Shown in pieces: positions 27,147-35,754 of a stretch of 42,366 bases of DNA. Where the stretch lies: the NCBI GenBank assembly GCA_964534995.1, contig CAZHSC010000026.1:1-42366 (forward strand). The letters are read 5' to 3'. Each line of letters opens with the position of its first letter. The first letter of the stretch is position 1. Made by a program: the position numbers and the translations under genes. The DNA comes from JAJTFW01 sp964534995 (GTDB lineage: Bacteria; Bacteroidota; Bacteroidia; AKYH767-A; OLB10). The notes beneath the pieces were generated by a model. That model saw nothing but the letters and a program-made list of their open reading frames with translations. It searched no databases and was not told the DNA's origin.

Positions 27147-27638
27147 TCAGGGTTTGAAACGGTTTTTAAAATTTTCATTAATCTGAATAAGTTCACGACC
27201 TGTCATGACACGACGTAACTGTTCAATGAAATCTGTTTGTTCTGAGATACTTAACTCTGAAAGTGTAAAACAGCAATCCACTTCCCCCTCTCTTCCCCAG
27301 GGTATCATAATATATGAAATGTTTTTTCCGGATCTCTTTTTAAAATCCAGTATATAATTGTCTAAAAAAGCTTTACCATCGGGATCGGTACCTGCACCGA
27401 TACTGATAAAAGTGACCACCAGCCTGAATGAATCCGGACCTGCGTTTGCCTGTTCACGTGACCAGCTTTCTGTTTTTACCATCTCTGTTACATTTCCGAT
27501 TTGACCTGTTTTTACCGCAGTATCGCTTGTTTGGTTCGTTTGGGATGAATTGGTACCATTGCCGGTATCCTTTCCTGATTTACATGATATGAAACCTATG
27601 GGAAACAGCAGCAACATGCAGATAAATGACATTTTCAT
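27147..27638 (-). CDS. Hypothetical lipoprotein
   Basis: A 163-residue predicted lipoprotein with lipobox Cys19 (PIGFISCKSGKD) and a Ser/Thr/Asn-rich linker (about 22-45). The folded part contains DSFRLVVTFISIGAGTDPDG, a Gly/Pro-rich SYIMIPWGREGEVDCCF and a helical C-terminus (TDFIEQLRRVMTGRELIQI). I do not recognise a family. Two adjacent cysteines (VDCCF) in the mature region are notable. ATG at 27638 was chosen over a GTG 6 nt upstream. The DUF423 gene lies 46 nt upstream on the same strand and may be cotranscribed. Confidence 0.75.
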   Translation of the reverse strand: MKMSFICMLLLFPIGFISCKSGKDTGNGTNSSQTNQTSDTAVKTGQIGNVTEMVKTESWSREQANAGPDSFRLVVTFISIGAGTDPDGKAFLDNYILDFKKRSGKNISYIMIPWGREGEVDCCFTLSELSISEQTDFIEQLRRVMTGRELIQINENFKNRFKP

Positions 27639-27684
27639 AGACACCGAAAGTACTATTTAAAAAAATATTGCAGGTATATATTTT

Positions 27685-28071
27685 TTATTTTTTAGGAACA
27701 ATACCCCGTGCAAGGAGGAGCCAGGCAATAATCAGGCAAAGTCCACCGATTGGGGTGATGGGGCCCATCCACAATATATTATAATCCAACAAATTGCGCA
27801 CAGACAATACATAAATTGAAACACTAAACAGGAAGATACCTGCCAGGAAAAACCTGTATGCCCACTGGAGAAATTTGGCATTGCTTTCTGTAAAGAGCAT
27901 CCCTGTAAGTAAGATAGCAAAGGCATGATACATTTGATAACGGCAGGCGGTTTCCCAATTCAGTAATGACTTTTCATCAATCAATTCTTTCAGCTTATGC
28001 GCACCGAAAGCACCAAGAATGACAGTCAGGCAGGCAAATAACGCCCCGGTGCGGATCATTTTGTAATTCAT
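27685..28071 (-). CDS. DUF423 membrane protein (YgdD/YwdK family)
   Basis: A 128-residue inner-membrane protein with four predicted helices and the DUF423 signatures GALFACLTVILGAFGAHKL near the N-terminus, ACRYQMYHAFAILLTG, LFLAGIFLFSVSIYVL and PITPIGGLCLIIAWLLL. The family is widespread and its role is unknown. ATG at 28071 starts the family N-terminus. The lipoprotein gene follows 46 nt downstream on the same strand. Confidence 0.93.
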   Translation of the reverse strand: MNYKMIRTGALFACLTVILGAFGAHKLKELIDEKSLLNWETACRYQMYHAFAILLTGMLFTESNAKFLQWAYRFFLAGIFLFSVSIYVLSVRNLLDYNILWMGPITPIGGLCLIIAWLLLARGIVPKK

Positions 28072-28183
28072 ACTTCCAAAGATAATATCAAAATGCTGTA
28101 AAGAAACAAAATGAAATCAGATATAAGTCATGGCTGTGTGGCTTACCGGGCCCCAGTTGATTTAGATGTGGAAATAAAGACGG

Positions 28184-29176
28184 TTATCGTCTGGACCCGA
28201 TATAATCGTTCAGTTCTTCAATCGAACTTTCAAAGGTAAATGCATCATTAACCTTAAAATAATTTCCAATATCATAGGTCCGGTCGTAGGCAAACTTCGC
28301 AAAATCAAGACGGGTTTGTTCAAAGGTAAAGCTCAGCATCATTTGTTTCACCTGGGAAACCAGCATGCAGCGGTCTTGCAACACCTGTTTTGCGATGGTA
28401 AACTTTGTTTCTTCAAAAGATTTGGAAGCTACCGATCCTTTCAGATCTTCGAAATCCTGAGGACTCATGGGAACCGGACATCCTACCGGACCGTTGTAAC
28501 CTGGTAAATACACCACATTGGGGGAAGGCGGCGGGGGTACAGCGTTCACTGTGCTGCCAGAAGTGGTGGTGGTAGTGGTTGTGGTTTGAGTTTGTGTAAT
28601 CACCGTACTGCTGCTTTGCTGTGGAGCAGACTCCATACCCGACACATTGATGCTTATATTTCCGCCCATACCATCTACGTTCATACCCATATTAACATTC
28701 ACAGACTCAGGATTTGCTGATGAACTACCCTGGGTGGTGGTGGTAGTGGTTACAGTATGAGAAGTTGCCACTTCTTCCACAGGTGCGGGGGAAGGATGGG
28801 CATGGTATACCACCACCGACTGGGCCGGGGTACTGCGTGGAGCTTCTGCCAGTGGAACGGAGCCCATAAATCTAAGCACAAACTCTCCTTTGTTATTTTT
28901 TCTAATAACAAAAGTATTCTCCTTGCCCAATTCAAGACTCAGGTTAAAATTTTTCTCTCCCAGCGAGGTGCTTTCAAAAATCACCTTTAGCTTATAAAAC
29001 TCCGCATTTAAACCGGTGATTTTAACATTTGTTTCGGGTTTGTCATTTTGCCTCACACCATTGAGGATCGCCGTAAAGCGTTCACCATTTTCAGTAAATA
29101 ATATAGCATTAGACAACTGGGCAAAGGAGATGAAAGAAATCATGAGCATTGCCAGTGTGAGGGATAAACTTTTCAT
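28184..29176 (-). CDS. DUF4476-domain exported protein
   Basis: A 330-residue exported protein. A signal peptide (about 1-19, ending SFAQL) is followed by a beta-rich N-terminal region (about 20-110). A low-complexity middle carries two threonine runs (6 and 8 Thr) around a Gly/Asn/Met-rich NVNMGMNVDGMGGNISI stretch, then a proline run. A C-terminal DUF4476 domain (about 235-330) contains FEDLKGSVASKSFEETKF and ends ELNDYIGSRR. DUF4476 is a Bacteroidota helical domain of unknown function. ATG at 29176 was chosen over an upstream start adding 10 residues that overlaps the promoter region. Confidence 0.9.
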   Translation of the reverse strand: MKSLSLTLAMLMISFISFAQLSNAILFTENGERFTAILNGVRQNDKPETNVKITGLNAEFYKLKVIFESTSLGEKNFNLSLELGKENTFVIRKNNKGEFVLRFMGSVPLAEAPRSTPAQSVVVYHAHPSPAPVEEVATSHTVTTTTTTQGSSSANPESVNVNMGMNVDGMGGNISINVSGMESAPQQSSSTVITQTQTTTTTTTTSGSTVNAVPPPPSPNVVYLPGYNGPVGCPVPMSPQDFEDLKGSVASKSFEETKFTIAKQVLQDRCMLVSQVKQMMLSFTFEQTRLDFAKFAYDRTYDIGNYFKVNDAFTFESSIEELNDYIGSRR

Positions 29177-29205
29177 AATAAGTTCCTTTGTTATATATTT
29201 CAACA

Positions 29206-29213
29206 CAAAGGTA
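29206..29213 (-). promoter_or_regulatory. -7 element of the DUF4476 gene
   Basis: The minus strand reads TACCTTTG, an exact TAnnTTTG match 29 nt before the ATG at 29176. The divergent saccharopine-dehydrogenase-like gene starts at 29267, so the two promoters share a 90-nt interval. Confidence 0.5.
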
Positions 29214-29266
29214 TAAATAGAATTACTCTCCTCCTAACTTTTGTACATTTACCGCATTCAATTACT

Positions 29267-30598
29267 ATGAAAAACATCCTGCTGCTTGGCGCCGGTAAAT
29301 CCTCAGGTTCACTGATATCGTATCTGCTAAAGAATGCTGAAAACAAAGAATTTGTCCTGAAAATCGGAGACCGGGAATTACAGGCGGCAGAAGAAAAGAT
29401 CAAGGGTCACGCACGTGGTATTGCCCTGCAATTTGACATTGAAGATGAAACGCAGCGGGCGGAGGAGATCCGCAAAGCGGATCTTGTTATTTCTTTATTA
29501 CCACCCTCTTTACATTTTCTGGCAGCTACTGAATGTTTAAAATTCGGCAAAAACCTGGTAACTGCCAGTTATGTTTCAAAAGAAATTTCCGCCATGCATG
29601 AAGAAGCCGTCCGGCAAGGTATTTTGTTTCTGAACGAATGTGGTCTGGATCCGGGTATTGACCACATGTCGGCCATGGAGATCATCATAAGACTTAAAAA
29701 TAAAGGGGCAGCTATCCATGCATTCCGGTCATATACCGGAGGACTGATAGCGCCAGAATCTATTGACAATCCATGGGGTTACAAGTTCACATGGAATCCA
29801 CGCAACGTCATTTTAGCCGGGCAGGGAACCGCGAAATACATTCAGAACGGTAAATACCATTATATACCTTATCACAGGCTCTTCAGCGAATCTGTAAAAA
29901 TACCGGTAGAAGGGCTGGGGAAATTTGACGGATATGCCAACCGTGATTCATTATCCTACCGGCATCATTATGGCATTGATAACATTCCAACCCTGATCAG
30001 GGGGACACTTCGCCATGAAGGTTTTTGCAGTGCCTGGCAGGTATTTGTAAGCCTGGGCATTACCGATGACAGTTTCAAGGTAGAAAACAGCGAACAGTTG
30101 AGTTACCGTGAATTTATCGAAGCGTTTATACCTCCCTCTCTGATGGGCGCTGACCTTGAAGAGAAAATTGCTAACTACTGTAAAATTGATCCTGATGGAC
30201 CTGCCATGGAACGAATCCGGTCAACAGGAATCCTGGAAGAAAAAAATATCGGGATTAAAGACGCGAGCCCGGCCCGGATATTACAACATTTACTCGAGCA
30301 AAAATGGGTACTTCGTCCCGGTGACAAGGACATGATTGTTATGCAGCACCAGTTTGATTACAGCCTTGATGGACTGGAAAAGAAGCTGACATCCACGCTG
30401 GTAGTTAAAGGAGAGGATACCACCCAAACAGCGATGGCAAAAACTGTAGGACTCCCTCTTGGAATAGTGGCCTTAGAAATATTGGATGGCAACATTAAAA
30501 TGAAAGGGGTACAACTTCCTGTTCATGAAGAAATTTTCATGCCTGTCCTGAAAGAATTGAAGAAAATGGGAATACAATTTACGGAGATTGAACGATAG
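29267..30598 (+). CDS. Saccharopine dehydrogenase-like oxidoreductase
   Basis: A 443-residue enzyme with an N-terminal NAD(P)-binding Rossmann domain (ILLLGAGKSSGSLISYLL, about 4-21, then VISLLPPSLHFLAATECL and NLVTASYVS) and a saccharopine dehydrogenase C-terminal domain (NECGLDPGIDHMSAM, RSYTGGLIAPES, NPWGYKFTWNP). This matches the LYS9-like group, which interconverts saccharopine with glutamate and aminoadipate semialdehyde in lysine metabolism. No lysine-ketoglutarate reductase neighbour is present, so the substrate is inferred from the family only. It converges on trmN6 with an 8-nt gap and no visible hairpin. Confidence 0.9.
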   Translation: MKNILLLGAGKSSGSLISYLLKNAENKEFVLKIGDRELQAAEEKIKGHARGIALQFDIEDETQRAEEIRKADLVISLLPPSLHFLAATECLKFGKNLVTASYVSKEISAMHEEAVRQGILFLNECGLDPGIDHMSAMEIIIRLKNKGAAIHAFRSYTGGLIAPESIDNPWGYKFTWNPRNVILAGQGTAKYIQNGKYHYIPYHRLFSESVKIPVEGLGKFDGYANRDSLSYRHHYGIDNIPTLIRGTLRHEGFCSAWQVFVSLGITDDSFKVENSEQLSYREFIEAFIPPSLMGADLEEKIANYCKIDPDGPAMERIRSTGILEEKNIGIKDASPARILQHLLEQKWVLRPGDKDMIVMQHQFDYSLDGLEKKLTSTLVVKGEDTTQTAMAKTVGLPLGIVALEILDGNIKMKGVQLPVHEEIFMPVLKELKKMGIQFTEIER

Positions 30599-30606
30599 CT
30601 TACCGA

Positions 30607-31314
30607 TTAAAAAGCAGGGTAATAATCGCCGGTTAATTTTTTATATTCCTCGGTAAATTGCCTGTTATCATAATGGATCACCAGTTCCTTTTCTTCCAAT
30701 TCCTCTTCACGTCTGCTGAACTCCATCAACACCCGTTTATAGGGTTTATCCAATCCGGTTTTCACATTCACAAGTTTATTGCAAAACAAACCACTTTGTT
30801 CCGCTTTTTCTCTGAAAATCAGCCCTTCTTTATACGGCAGAATGACACAAAACCTTCCGGTATTATTCAAAAGGCGCACCACACCATTTAACAGTTCTTC
30901 ATAGGTAAGGGAGGCAGAAGCAGAGCGGGCGAGATTACGTGCTTCATCCGTTGCTGCATAGCTGTCAATAAAATAAGGGGGGTTGCTGACGATAAGGTCA
31001 TAGCGGTAACCGGGTTTATAATCGCGCAATGCCGAATGTACAATACGGATGCGATCAGCCCACGGGGACAACTTCACATTTTCGGTAGCTTGTTGGCAGG
31101 CTGATAAGTCTATATCAATGGCATCAATAAAAGCGGTAGAACGTTGTGCCACCATCAGGGCAATAAGACCGGTACCTGTACCGATGTCCAGTACTTTTTT
31201 ATCTACAGGAACCCCCACCCATGCTCCCAGCAAGACCCCATCTGTGCCAACTTTCATTGCACAGCGGTCTTGATGGATGGTAAAACGCTTGAAATGAAAA
31301 ACCGTTGATGGCAT
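30607..31314 (-). CDS. trmN6: tRNA1(Val) (adenine(37)-N6)-methyltransferase
   Basis: A 235-residue class I SAM methyltransferase of the YfiC/TrmN6 type that makes m6A37 in tRNA1(Val). FTIHQDRCAMKVGTDGVLLGAW near the N-terminus is the family signature, followed by SAM motif I VLDIGTGTGLIALM and the catalytic NPPYF (DLIVSNPPYFIDS). ATG at 31314 (MPSTVFHF) was chosen over an upstream start that adds 15 unlike residues. It is single-gene and convergent with the saccharopine-dehydrogenase-like gene. Confidence 0.93.
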   Translation of the reverse strand: MPSTVFHFKRFTIHQDRCAMKVGTDGVLLGAWVGVPVDKKVLDIGTGTGLIALMVAQRSTAFIDAIDIDLSACQQATENVKLSPWADRIRIVHSALRDYKPGYRYDLIVSNPPYFIDSYAATDEARNLARSASASLTYEELLNGVVRLLNNTGRFCVILPYKEGLIFREKAEQSGLFCNKLVNVKTGLDKPYKRVLMEFSRREEELEEKELVIHYDNRQFTEEYKKLTGDYYPAF

Positions 31315-31557
31315 AAACAGCTTGTTAAACAAAGGTAAACAACTGCATGAATCCGGCAAACCGGGTCGGTTTTAAAGTAACTTTCTGATTGATAAACTGC
31401 ATTATTGGCATCTAAGATCAAGTTGAGTAAAAATAAAATGAGCATGGGTTGCAGGATGAAATGAAAGCAAGAGAAAACAGGCAGAAAAAAATGGGTTGCA
31501 CGGAATGAAAAAAGAACTAATTTCATTATATTATTCTTATTTACAATAAATTACAAC

Positions 31558-31588
31558 ACACCCGCGGGGTCTAAGACCTCGCGGGTGT
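31558..31588. repeat. 14-bp-stem intergenic palindrome
   Basis: ACACCCGCGGGGTC and GACCTCGCGGGTGT form a 14-bp stem (one G-T pair) around loop TAA. It is much more GC-rich than the flanking AT-rich spacer and has no T-tract, so it does not look like a terminator for either neighbour. It resembles short dispersed palindromes (REP-like) seen in Bacteroidota spacers. The rest of 31315-31750 shows no gene. Confidence 0.6.
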
Positions 31589-31753
31589 TATACGCCATTA
31601 ACCCAGCACTTTACATGGAGACTTTTTCTTGCCTCCATTTATAAATATGCCCCTTCTCCTGCATTTATTCAATATTCAATTTTTAAATTTCAGGCTTCAA
31701 AGGAGCCTACAAAAAATTATTTTTAATTGAATATCAATAATATAATGAATTAA

Positions 31754-31780
31754 AAGGTACTTTGTATTGCATAGTACCTT
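31754..31780. promoter_or_regulatory. Candidate PadR operator (inverted repeat)
   Basis: AAGGTACT (31754-31761) and AGTACCTT (31773-31780) are perfect inverted arms 11 nt apart, and the inner bases continue the symmetry in part. The site overlaps the -33 element of the PadR-PspC promoter, the placement expected for autorepression by a dimeric PadR regulator. PadR binding itself is inferred. Confidence 0.6.
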
Positions 31781-31798
31781 AGTTAATCAGTATGTTTG
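31767..31798 (+). promoter_or_regulatory. Promoter of the PadR-PspC operon
   Basis: TTG (31767-31769) and TATGTTTG (31791-31798), 21 nt apart, match the -33/-7 consensus. The leader to the ATG at 31863 is about 58 nt. The TTG lies inside the inverted-repeat operator. Confidence 0.6.
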
Positions 31799-31862
31799 TA
31801 TTACCAACAGTAAACCGCAGGTGTTGATGATCACAACATCTGCAACAAAAAACAAATCAAAA

Positions 31863-32207
31863 ATGAGCAATCTCGAAAACACCCAGGCCCAGATGCGAAA
31901 AGGGGTATTAGAGTTTTGCATACTCAGCATAATTGCAAGAGGCGAAGTTTATCCCTCCGATATTATTGCCAGGATGAAAGAAGCAAAACTTATGGTAGTG
32001 GAAGGTACGCTCTACCCTCTCCTCACGCGACTGAAAAACCAGGGGCTGCTCGCCTATACCTGGAAAGAATCTACTTCCGGGCCGCCCCGCAAATATTACA
32101 AACTAACCCCCATCGGCGAACAATTTACATCGGAACTCCAAAACACCTGGAAGGAACTTGTAGATGCCGTACATCAAACTACTTTAAACAACCCTAATCA
32201 TGAATAA
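31863..32207 (+). CDS. PadR-family transcriptional regulator
   Basis: A 114-residue winged-helix regulator with the PadR N-terminal domain: QMRKGVLEFCILSIIARGEVYPSDII, then MVVEGTLYPLLTRLKNQGLLAYTW and GPPRKYYKLTPIGEQ. PadR proteins bind as dimers to palindromes, often repress their own operon, and respond to small molecules or membrane stress. ATG at 31863 (MSNLEN) starts the family region; an upstream in-frame ORF start would place the operator inside the coding region. Its stop overlaps the PspC gene start by 8 nt, so the two are translationally coupled. Confidence 0.95.
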   Translation: MSNLENTQAQMRKGVLEFCILSIIARGEVYPSDIIARMKEAKLMVVEGTLYPLLTRLKNQGLLAYTWKESTSGPPRKYYKLTPIGEQFTSELQNTWKELVDAVHQTTLNNPNHE

Positions 32208-33942
32208 GACTGTAACCGTAAATATTGGAGGCATGGTCTTCCATATTGAAGAACAAGCATACGACCAGCTTCGAAAATACCTCGAAGCCATACGTGGGTA
32301 TTTCACAACCTCCGATGGCCGGGATGAAATCATACAGGATATTGAATCGCGAATTGCTGAAATGTTCAGCGAAAGAATCGGAACCAGCCGTCAGGTGGTT
32401 ACTTCCGCGGATGTTGATTTTATGGTCAACACAATGGGCAAACCGGAACAGGTAGCCGGTGCCGATGAAGAAAAGAGTAACTCCAGCCAGGGTGCTTCTT
32501 GGACCGGTACAGAACAACGGGGTTACCGGCGCTTATACAGAGACCCTGATGATAAAGTTGTGGGAGGTGTCTGCAGCGGGTTAAGCCACTATATTGGCAT
32601 GGATCCTATATGGCTGCGTTTGATCTTTGCCATTGCTTTCTTTGTATGGGGATCAGGGTTTCTATTATATCTCTTGCTGCTGATCATTATTCCAAAGGCA
32701 AAAACAACTTCTGAAAAACTGGAAATGAAAGGTCAGCCGGTAAATATTGACAACATCAAAAAAACAATTGAAGAAGAAGTTGAAGAAATTAAAAACCGTA
32801 TTTCAGGAAAGCCGGGCGTTAGAACACGTGGCCGCAGTGCCATCGCAAATTTTTTTGAAGCCATCGGAGCTATCCTGATAGCTGCCATTAAGTTCTTCGT
32901 TGGCTTTATAGGTGTAATTATGGCAATCGTACTTATTGCGATTTTATTCGCCTTGTTTATGGTTTTACTCGGGATGACCGGCTTTATTGGCGATGCTTCC
33001 CTGCCCATTTTCCTCACGCATTCTTTCCTCGAACCATGGCAGTTAAACACCATGACACTTGCGCTGGGACTTGTAGTAGGTATACCTGCCATGGTTTTGC
33101 TGTATCGTATTGTCCGCTCTATCTTTAAAATCAAGAGCGAATCCAAACTCTTTAACTATACTTCCGCCATACTGTGGGGAGCCGGTATTCTTATCGCTAC
33201 CTTCTTAGGAATACAAATTGCGCGTGAGTTCAGGGTGAGCGACAGCAACCGTGTGCAAATACCTATTGCACAACCCGCAAGTGATACGCTGCATCTGGCT
33301 ATCCTGAATCCGTATGATCATAAAGATGACAGGTTTAATACGGGAGACTGGACCGTAATGACAGATGGTTGGTCTATTAACAACAGTCAGGATACCGTTC
33401 GCATTGAGGAAGTTCAATTGGATGTGCAGCGGGCTGATGGCGATCAATTTGAATTGGTAAAAATAACAACAGCAAGGGGACCTAACAGAAAAGAAGCGGA
33501 AGAAAATGCATTTGGGGTCAGTTATGAAATTCAACAAATGGATGATGTTGTCAAATTGTCGAGGGACTACATTCTTCCAAAAGATGTTCGCTTCCGTGCC
33601 CAGAAAATTCAGTTGATCCTCAAAGTACCGGTGGGTAAAAGTGTATTCTTAGGAGAGAATACAGAAGATATCATTTATGATATTAAAAATACTACAAATA
33701 CCTGGGACAATGATATGGTTGGACATACCTGGACCATGACGCAACGGGGCCTGGAGTGCATCAATTGCAACCTGGAAAACAACTCTTCAAAATCTGATGA
33801 CGAGGATGTTCATGTCAGGGTAAATGGAGAAGATGTAAACATTAATATGGACAGCGACACCATCAACTGGGACAATAAGGACGTGAAAATCAAAATCGAT
33901 GATAAAGGTATTATCATTGACGCGAAAGAAAAAAATAAATAA
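32200..33942 (+). CDS. PspC-domain membrane protein
   Basis: A 580-residue membrane protein. A cytoplasmic N-terminus (about 1-100, with a segment VNIGGMVFHIEEQAYDQL) leads to a PspC domain (about 106-170: RRLYRDPDDKVVGGVCSGL, YIGMDPIWLRLIF, then a membrane helix). A charged linker and four more helices (about 215-262, 285-308 and 325-345) follow. A large C-terminal soluble domain (about 350-580) is beta-rich and acidic, with alternating V/I-D/N patterns near the end. PspC proteins link envelope stress to gene control. Coupling to PadR suggests PadR reports on, or is sequestered by, this protein; that is inference. Confidence 0.93.
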   Translation: MNKTVTVNIGGMVFHIEEQAYDQLRKYLEAIRGYFTTSDGRDEIIQDIESRIAEMFSERIGTSRQVVTSADVDFMVNTMGKPEQVAGADEEKSNSSQGASWTGTEQRGYRRLYRDPDDKVVGGVCSGLSHYIGMDPIWLRLIFAIAFFVWGSGFLLYLLLLIIIPKAKTTSEKLEMKGQPVNIDNIKKTIEEEVEEIKNRISGKPGVRTRGRSAIANFFEAIGAILIAAIKFFVGFIGVIMAIVLIAILFALFMVLLGMTGFIGDASLPIFLTHSFLEPWQLNTMTLALGLVVGIPAMVLLYRIVRSIFKIKSESKLFNYTSAILWGAGILIATFLGIQIAREFRVSDSNRVQIPIAQPASDTLHLAILNPYDHKDDRFNTGDWTVMTDGWSINNSQDTVRIEEVQLDVQRADGDQFELVKITTARGPNRKEAEENAFGVSYEIQQMDDVVKLSRDYILPKDVRFRAQKIQLILKVPVGKSVFLGENTEDIIYDIKNTTNTWDNDMVGHTWTMTQRGLECINCNLENNSSKSDDEDVHVRVNGEDVNINMDSDTINWDNKDVKIKIDDKGIIIDAKEKNK

Positions 33943-33960
33943 AATTAACGCCCTTTAAAC

Positions 33961-33993
33961 AAAAGCCGGTCTGAAGACCGGCTTTTGTTTTTT
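33961..33993 (+). terminator. Intrinsic terminator of the PadR-PspC operon
   Basis: Stem GCCGGTC / GACCGGC, extended by AAAA/TTTT, with a TGAA loop, then G and seven T. It is 18 nt after the PspC stop. The spacer that follows (33994-34331) shows no gene or clear element. Confidence 0.9.
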
Positions 33994-34331
33994 ATCCGAG
34001 TTCATCCCATCCCCGCAGGAATAAATACAACTATTATTACCGCGACAATCACTGCACATTTTACCGGTCCGAATTGCTCCCTACTTATTACATGAATATT
34101 TGTTCATGGACTTTTTCCTCATGTATGTCGTACAAAAATCCAATTCTGTCGATAATAAATACCAGAAAACTTTAATACAAAACCCGGGGACACTTTCTCG
34201 AGCTAACACCTCACAGGTTAAATTAATGTTAATGCAAAATTTAAATCATACATCGCAATAATTTTCCCATCACTACAGTTCTATCAGAACACAGTTCAGC
34301 GCGCATATTTGACGTTCCGTAAGAAAACGAA

Positions 34332-34361
34332 TTGCAATTATTAAATATGAGTGCATCTTTG
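34332..34361 (+). promoter_or_regulatory. Promoter of the NTF2-like exoprotein gene
   Basis: TTG (34332-34334) and CATCTTTG (34354-34361, one mismatch to TAnnTTTG) are 19 nt apart. The leader is about 85 nt, AT-rich and without a stable fold that I can see. Confidence 0.5.
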
Positions 34362-34453
34362 CTTCATCAAAAAAAAATAAAAGTGCTGTAACAAAACAGA
34401 CATTGAAACAGTCACACATCAAACAGAACATTTAACAATTAAAAAAAATAATC

Positions 34454-34981
34454 ATGAAAACAACCTATTCTTTGATGCGTCGCTCATTCGCAACCTTACT
34501 GGTAATAATGGGTTTAATGAACGCTGCAAATACGGCAAGCGCCCAGGGCAGCGGAGAAGTACCGGCCGAAACCCGTTCAGAAATCGAACAACTGAATCAT
34601 GTTATTGAAAAAGCAATGTCATCCAAAGATATGGCGACAATCATTGACCTCTACGCTGATGATGCTACTATCATCGTTCCCGGCGGACAAAAGATTCAGG
34701 GTCGTAAAGCCATTGCCGAATACTGGTACGGAATGTCAGGCGCAAAAAGCATCAAATCGGAGATCACTGAATTGGGCGGCAATGCAAAAATGATATACCA
34801 GATTGGAAAATGGACGGTTACCAAAGTTGAAAACGGAGTGGAAAAAACACTTGCCACTGATGTAGTGATGGTATGGAAAAGAGGAAATGATTACTCCTAT
34901 AAAATTCAACTCAACAGCTCTAACAACCCGGTAGCCAGCACCATTAAAAAGAGTGATGTCTTTGAAGCTGTACAGCCATAA
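34454..34981 (+). CDS. Secreted NTF2-like (SgcJ/DUF4440-type) protein
   Basis: A 175-residue protein with a signal peptide (about 1-31, ending TASAQG) and an NTF2-like fold: EIEQLNHVIEKAMSSKDMATIIDLYADDATII, GRKAIAEYWYGM, then beta strands ending VVMVWKRGNDYSYKIQL. This is the SgcJ/EcaC/DUF4440 group, small-ligand-binding or isomerase-like proteins whose substrates usually cannot be predicted. It has no T9SS domain, so it is probably periplasmic. It is monocistronic, with its own promoter and terminator. Confidence 0.88.
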   Translation: MKTTYSLMRRSFATLLVIMGLMNAANTASAQGSGEVPAETRSEIEQLNHVIEKAMSSKDMATIIDLYADDATIIVPGGQKIQGRKAIAEYWYGMSGAKSIKSEITELGGNAKMIYQIGKWTVTKVENGVEKTLATDVVMVWKRGNDYSYKIQLNSSNNPVASTIKKSDVFEAVQP

Positions 34982-35012
34982 GAAATAGCGTTTAGTTTGT
35001 AGGTTAGGTTTG

Positions 35013-35047
35013 AAAGGTCTCCTCCAAAAGGGAGATCTTTCTTTTTT
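35013..35047. terminator. Terminator between convergent NTF2-like and LolA-like genes
   Basis: AAAGGTCTCC / GGAGATCTTT (one G-T pair) with loop TCCAAAAG, followed on the plus strand by a C then six T. It sits between converging genes; the minus-strand T-tract is weaker. Confidence 0.82.
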
Positions 35048-35055
35048 AATCTTAT

Positions 35056-35754
35056 TTACTTTGCAAAAAAAGAATCCGGAACACCCTTATTAAAAATGTA
35101 ATTGGAAAAACTAATAACAATTTTTCCTGTTTTTTCAGGTTTCGGGTTTTTCTCTGCTGATGCTTTTGAATTGATATCGGCGGCTATCGCTTTCGGAATT
35201 TTAAACCGCTTCACATCAATGGTAAAAATGATCTTATCCGGAAGTGCATAGTCTGCATATTCCCCATGAATATAATCAACCAGCACGGTACCATTTGACC
35301 TGGTTGTAAGCTGTGACTTAACAATAAGATCCTCTGAAGAATCAATCCAGATTTTTGCAAGAACGAGATCAGAAGTGTCGCTCAGAGGGACAATATTCAC
35401 AACACTGATACTTTTACCGTTCATTGCTTCCCGGCCGGTCAAAAATGCCATGAATGTACTTTCGTCAGAAATCAGTCTGAACAACTGATCAAAATTCTGC
35501 TTTGGAAGTATCGCGATTCCTTTCGACTTCACCCTGAATTTATCCGGCGATTTATAGTATACCCTTGCCTTCTGAGGAAGGATTTTTAAAAAAGAAATTC
35601 TCGCATCAATAAGGGCATCGGCCTGATAATCCCGCACCATCGAAAATTTTTTGTTCACTGCTCTTAACAGAAACAATGCATCCGGAGAACTTTGTGACAT
35701 AAGTATAGTACTCTTTACCAAAAGAAATACTAAAACCATCAGACGCTTTTCCAT
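35056..35754 (-). CDS. LolA-like exported lipoprotein-sorting family protein
   Basis: A 232-residue protein with a signal peptide (about 1-21, ending LMSQS) and an incomplete beta-barrel pattern like LolA/LolB or DUF4292-type proteins: LLRAVNKKFSMVRDYQADALIDARI, KARVYYKSPDKFRVKSKGIAILPKQ and a C-terminal amphipathic strand. LolA itself carries lipoproteins across the periplasm; this relative is more diverged and its cargo is unknown. Its ATG overlaps the permease stop by 1 nt (TGATG), so the pair is translationally coupled. Confidence 0.72.
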   Translation of the reverse strand: MEKRLMVLVFLLVKSTILMSQSSPDALFLLRAVNKKFSMVRDYQADALIDARISFLKILPQKARVYYKSPDKFRVKSKGIAILPKQNFDQLFRLISDESTFMAFLTGREAMNGKSISVVNIVPLSDTSDLVLAKIWIDSSEDLIVKSQLTTRSNGTVLVDYIHGEYADYALPDKIIFTIDVKRFKIPKAIAADINSKASAEKNPKPEKTGKIVISFSNYIFNKGVPDSFFAK

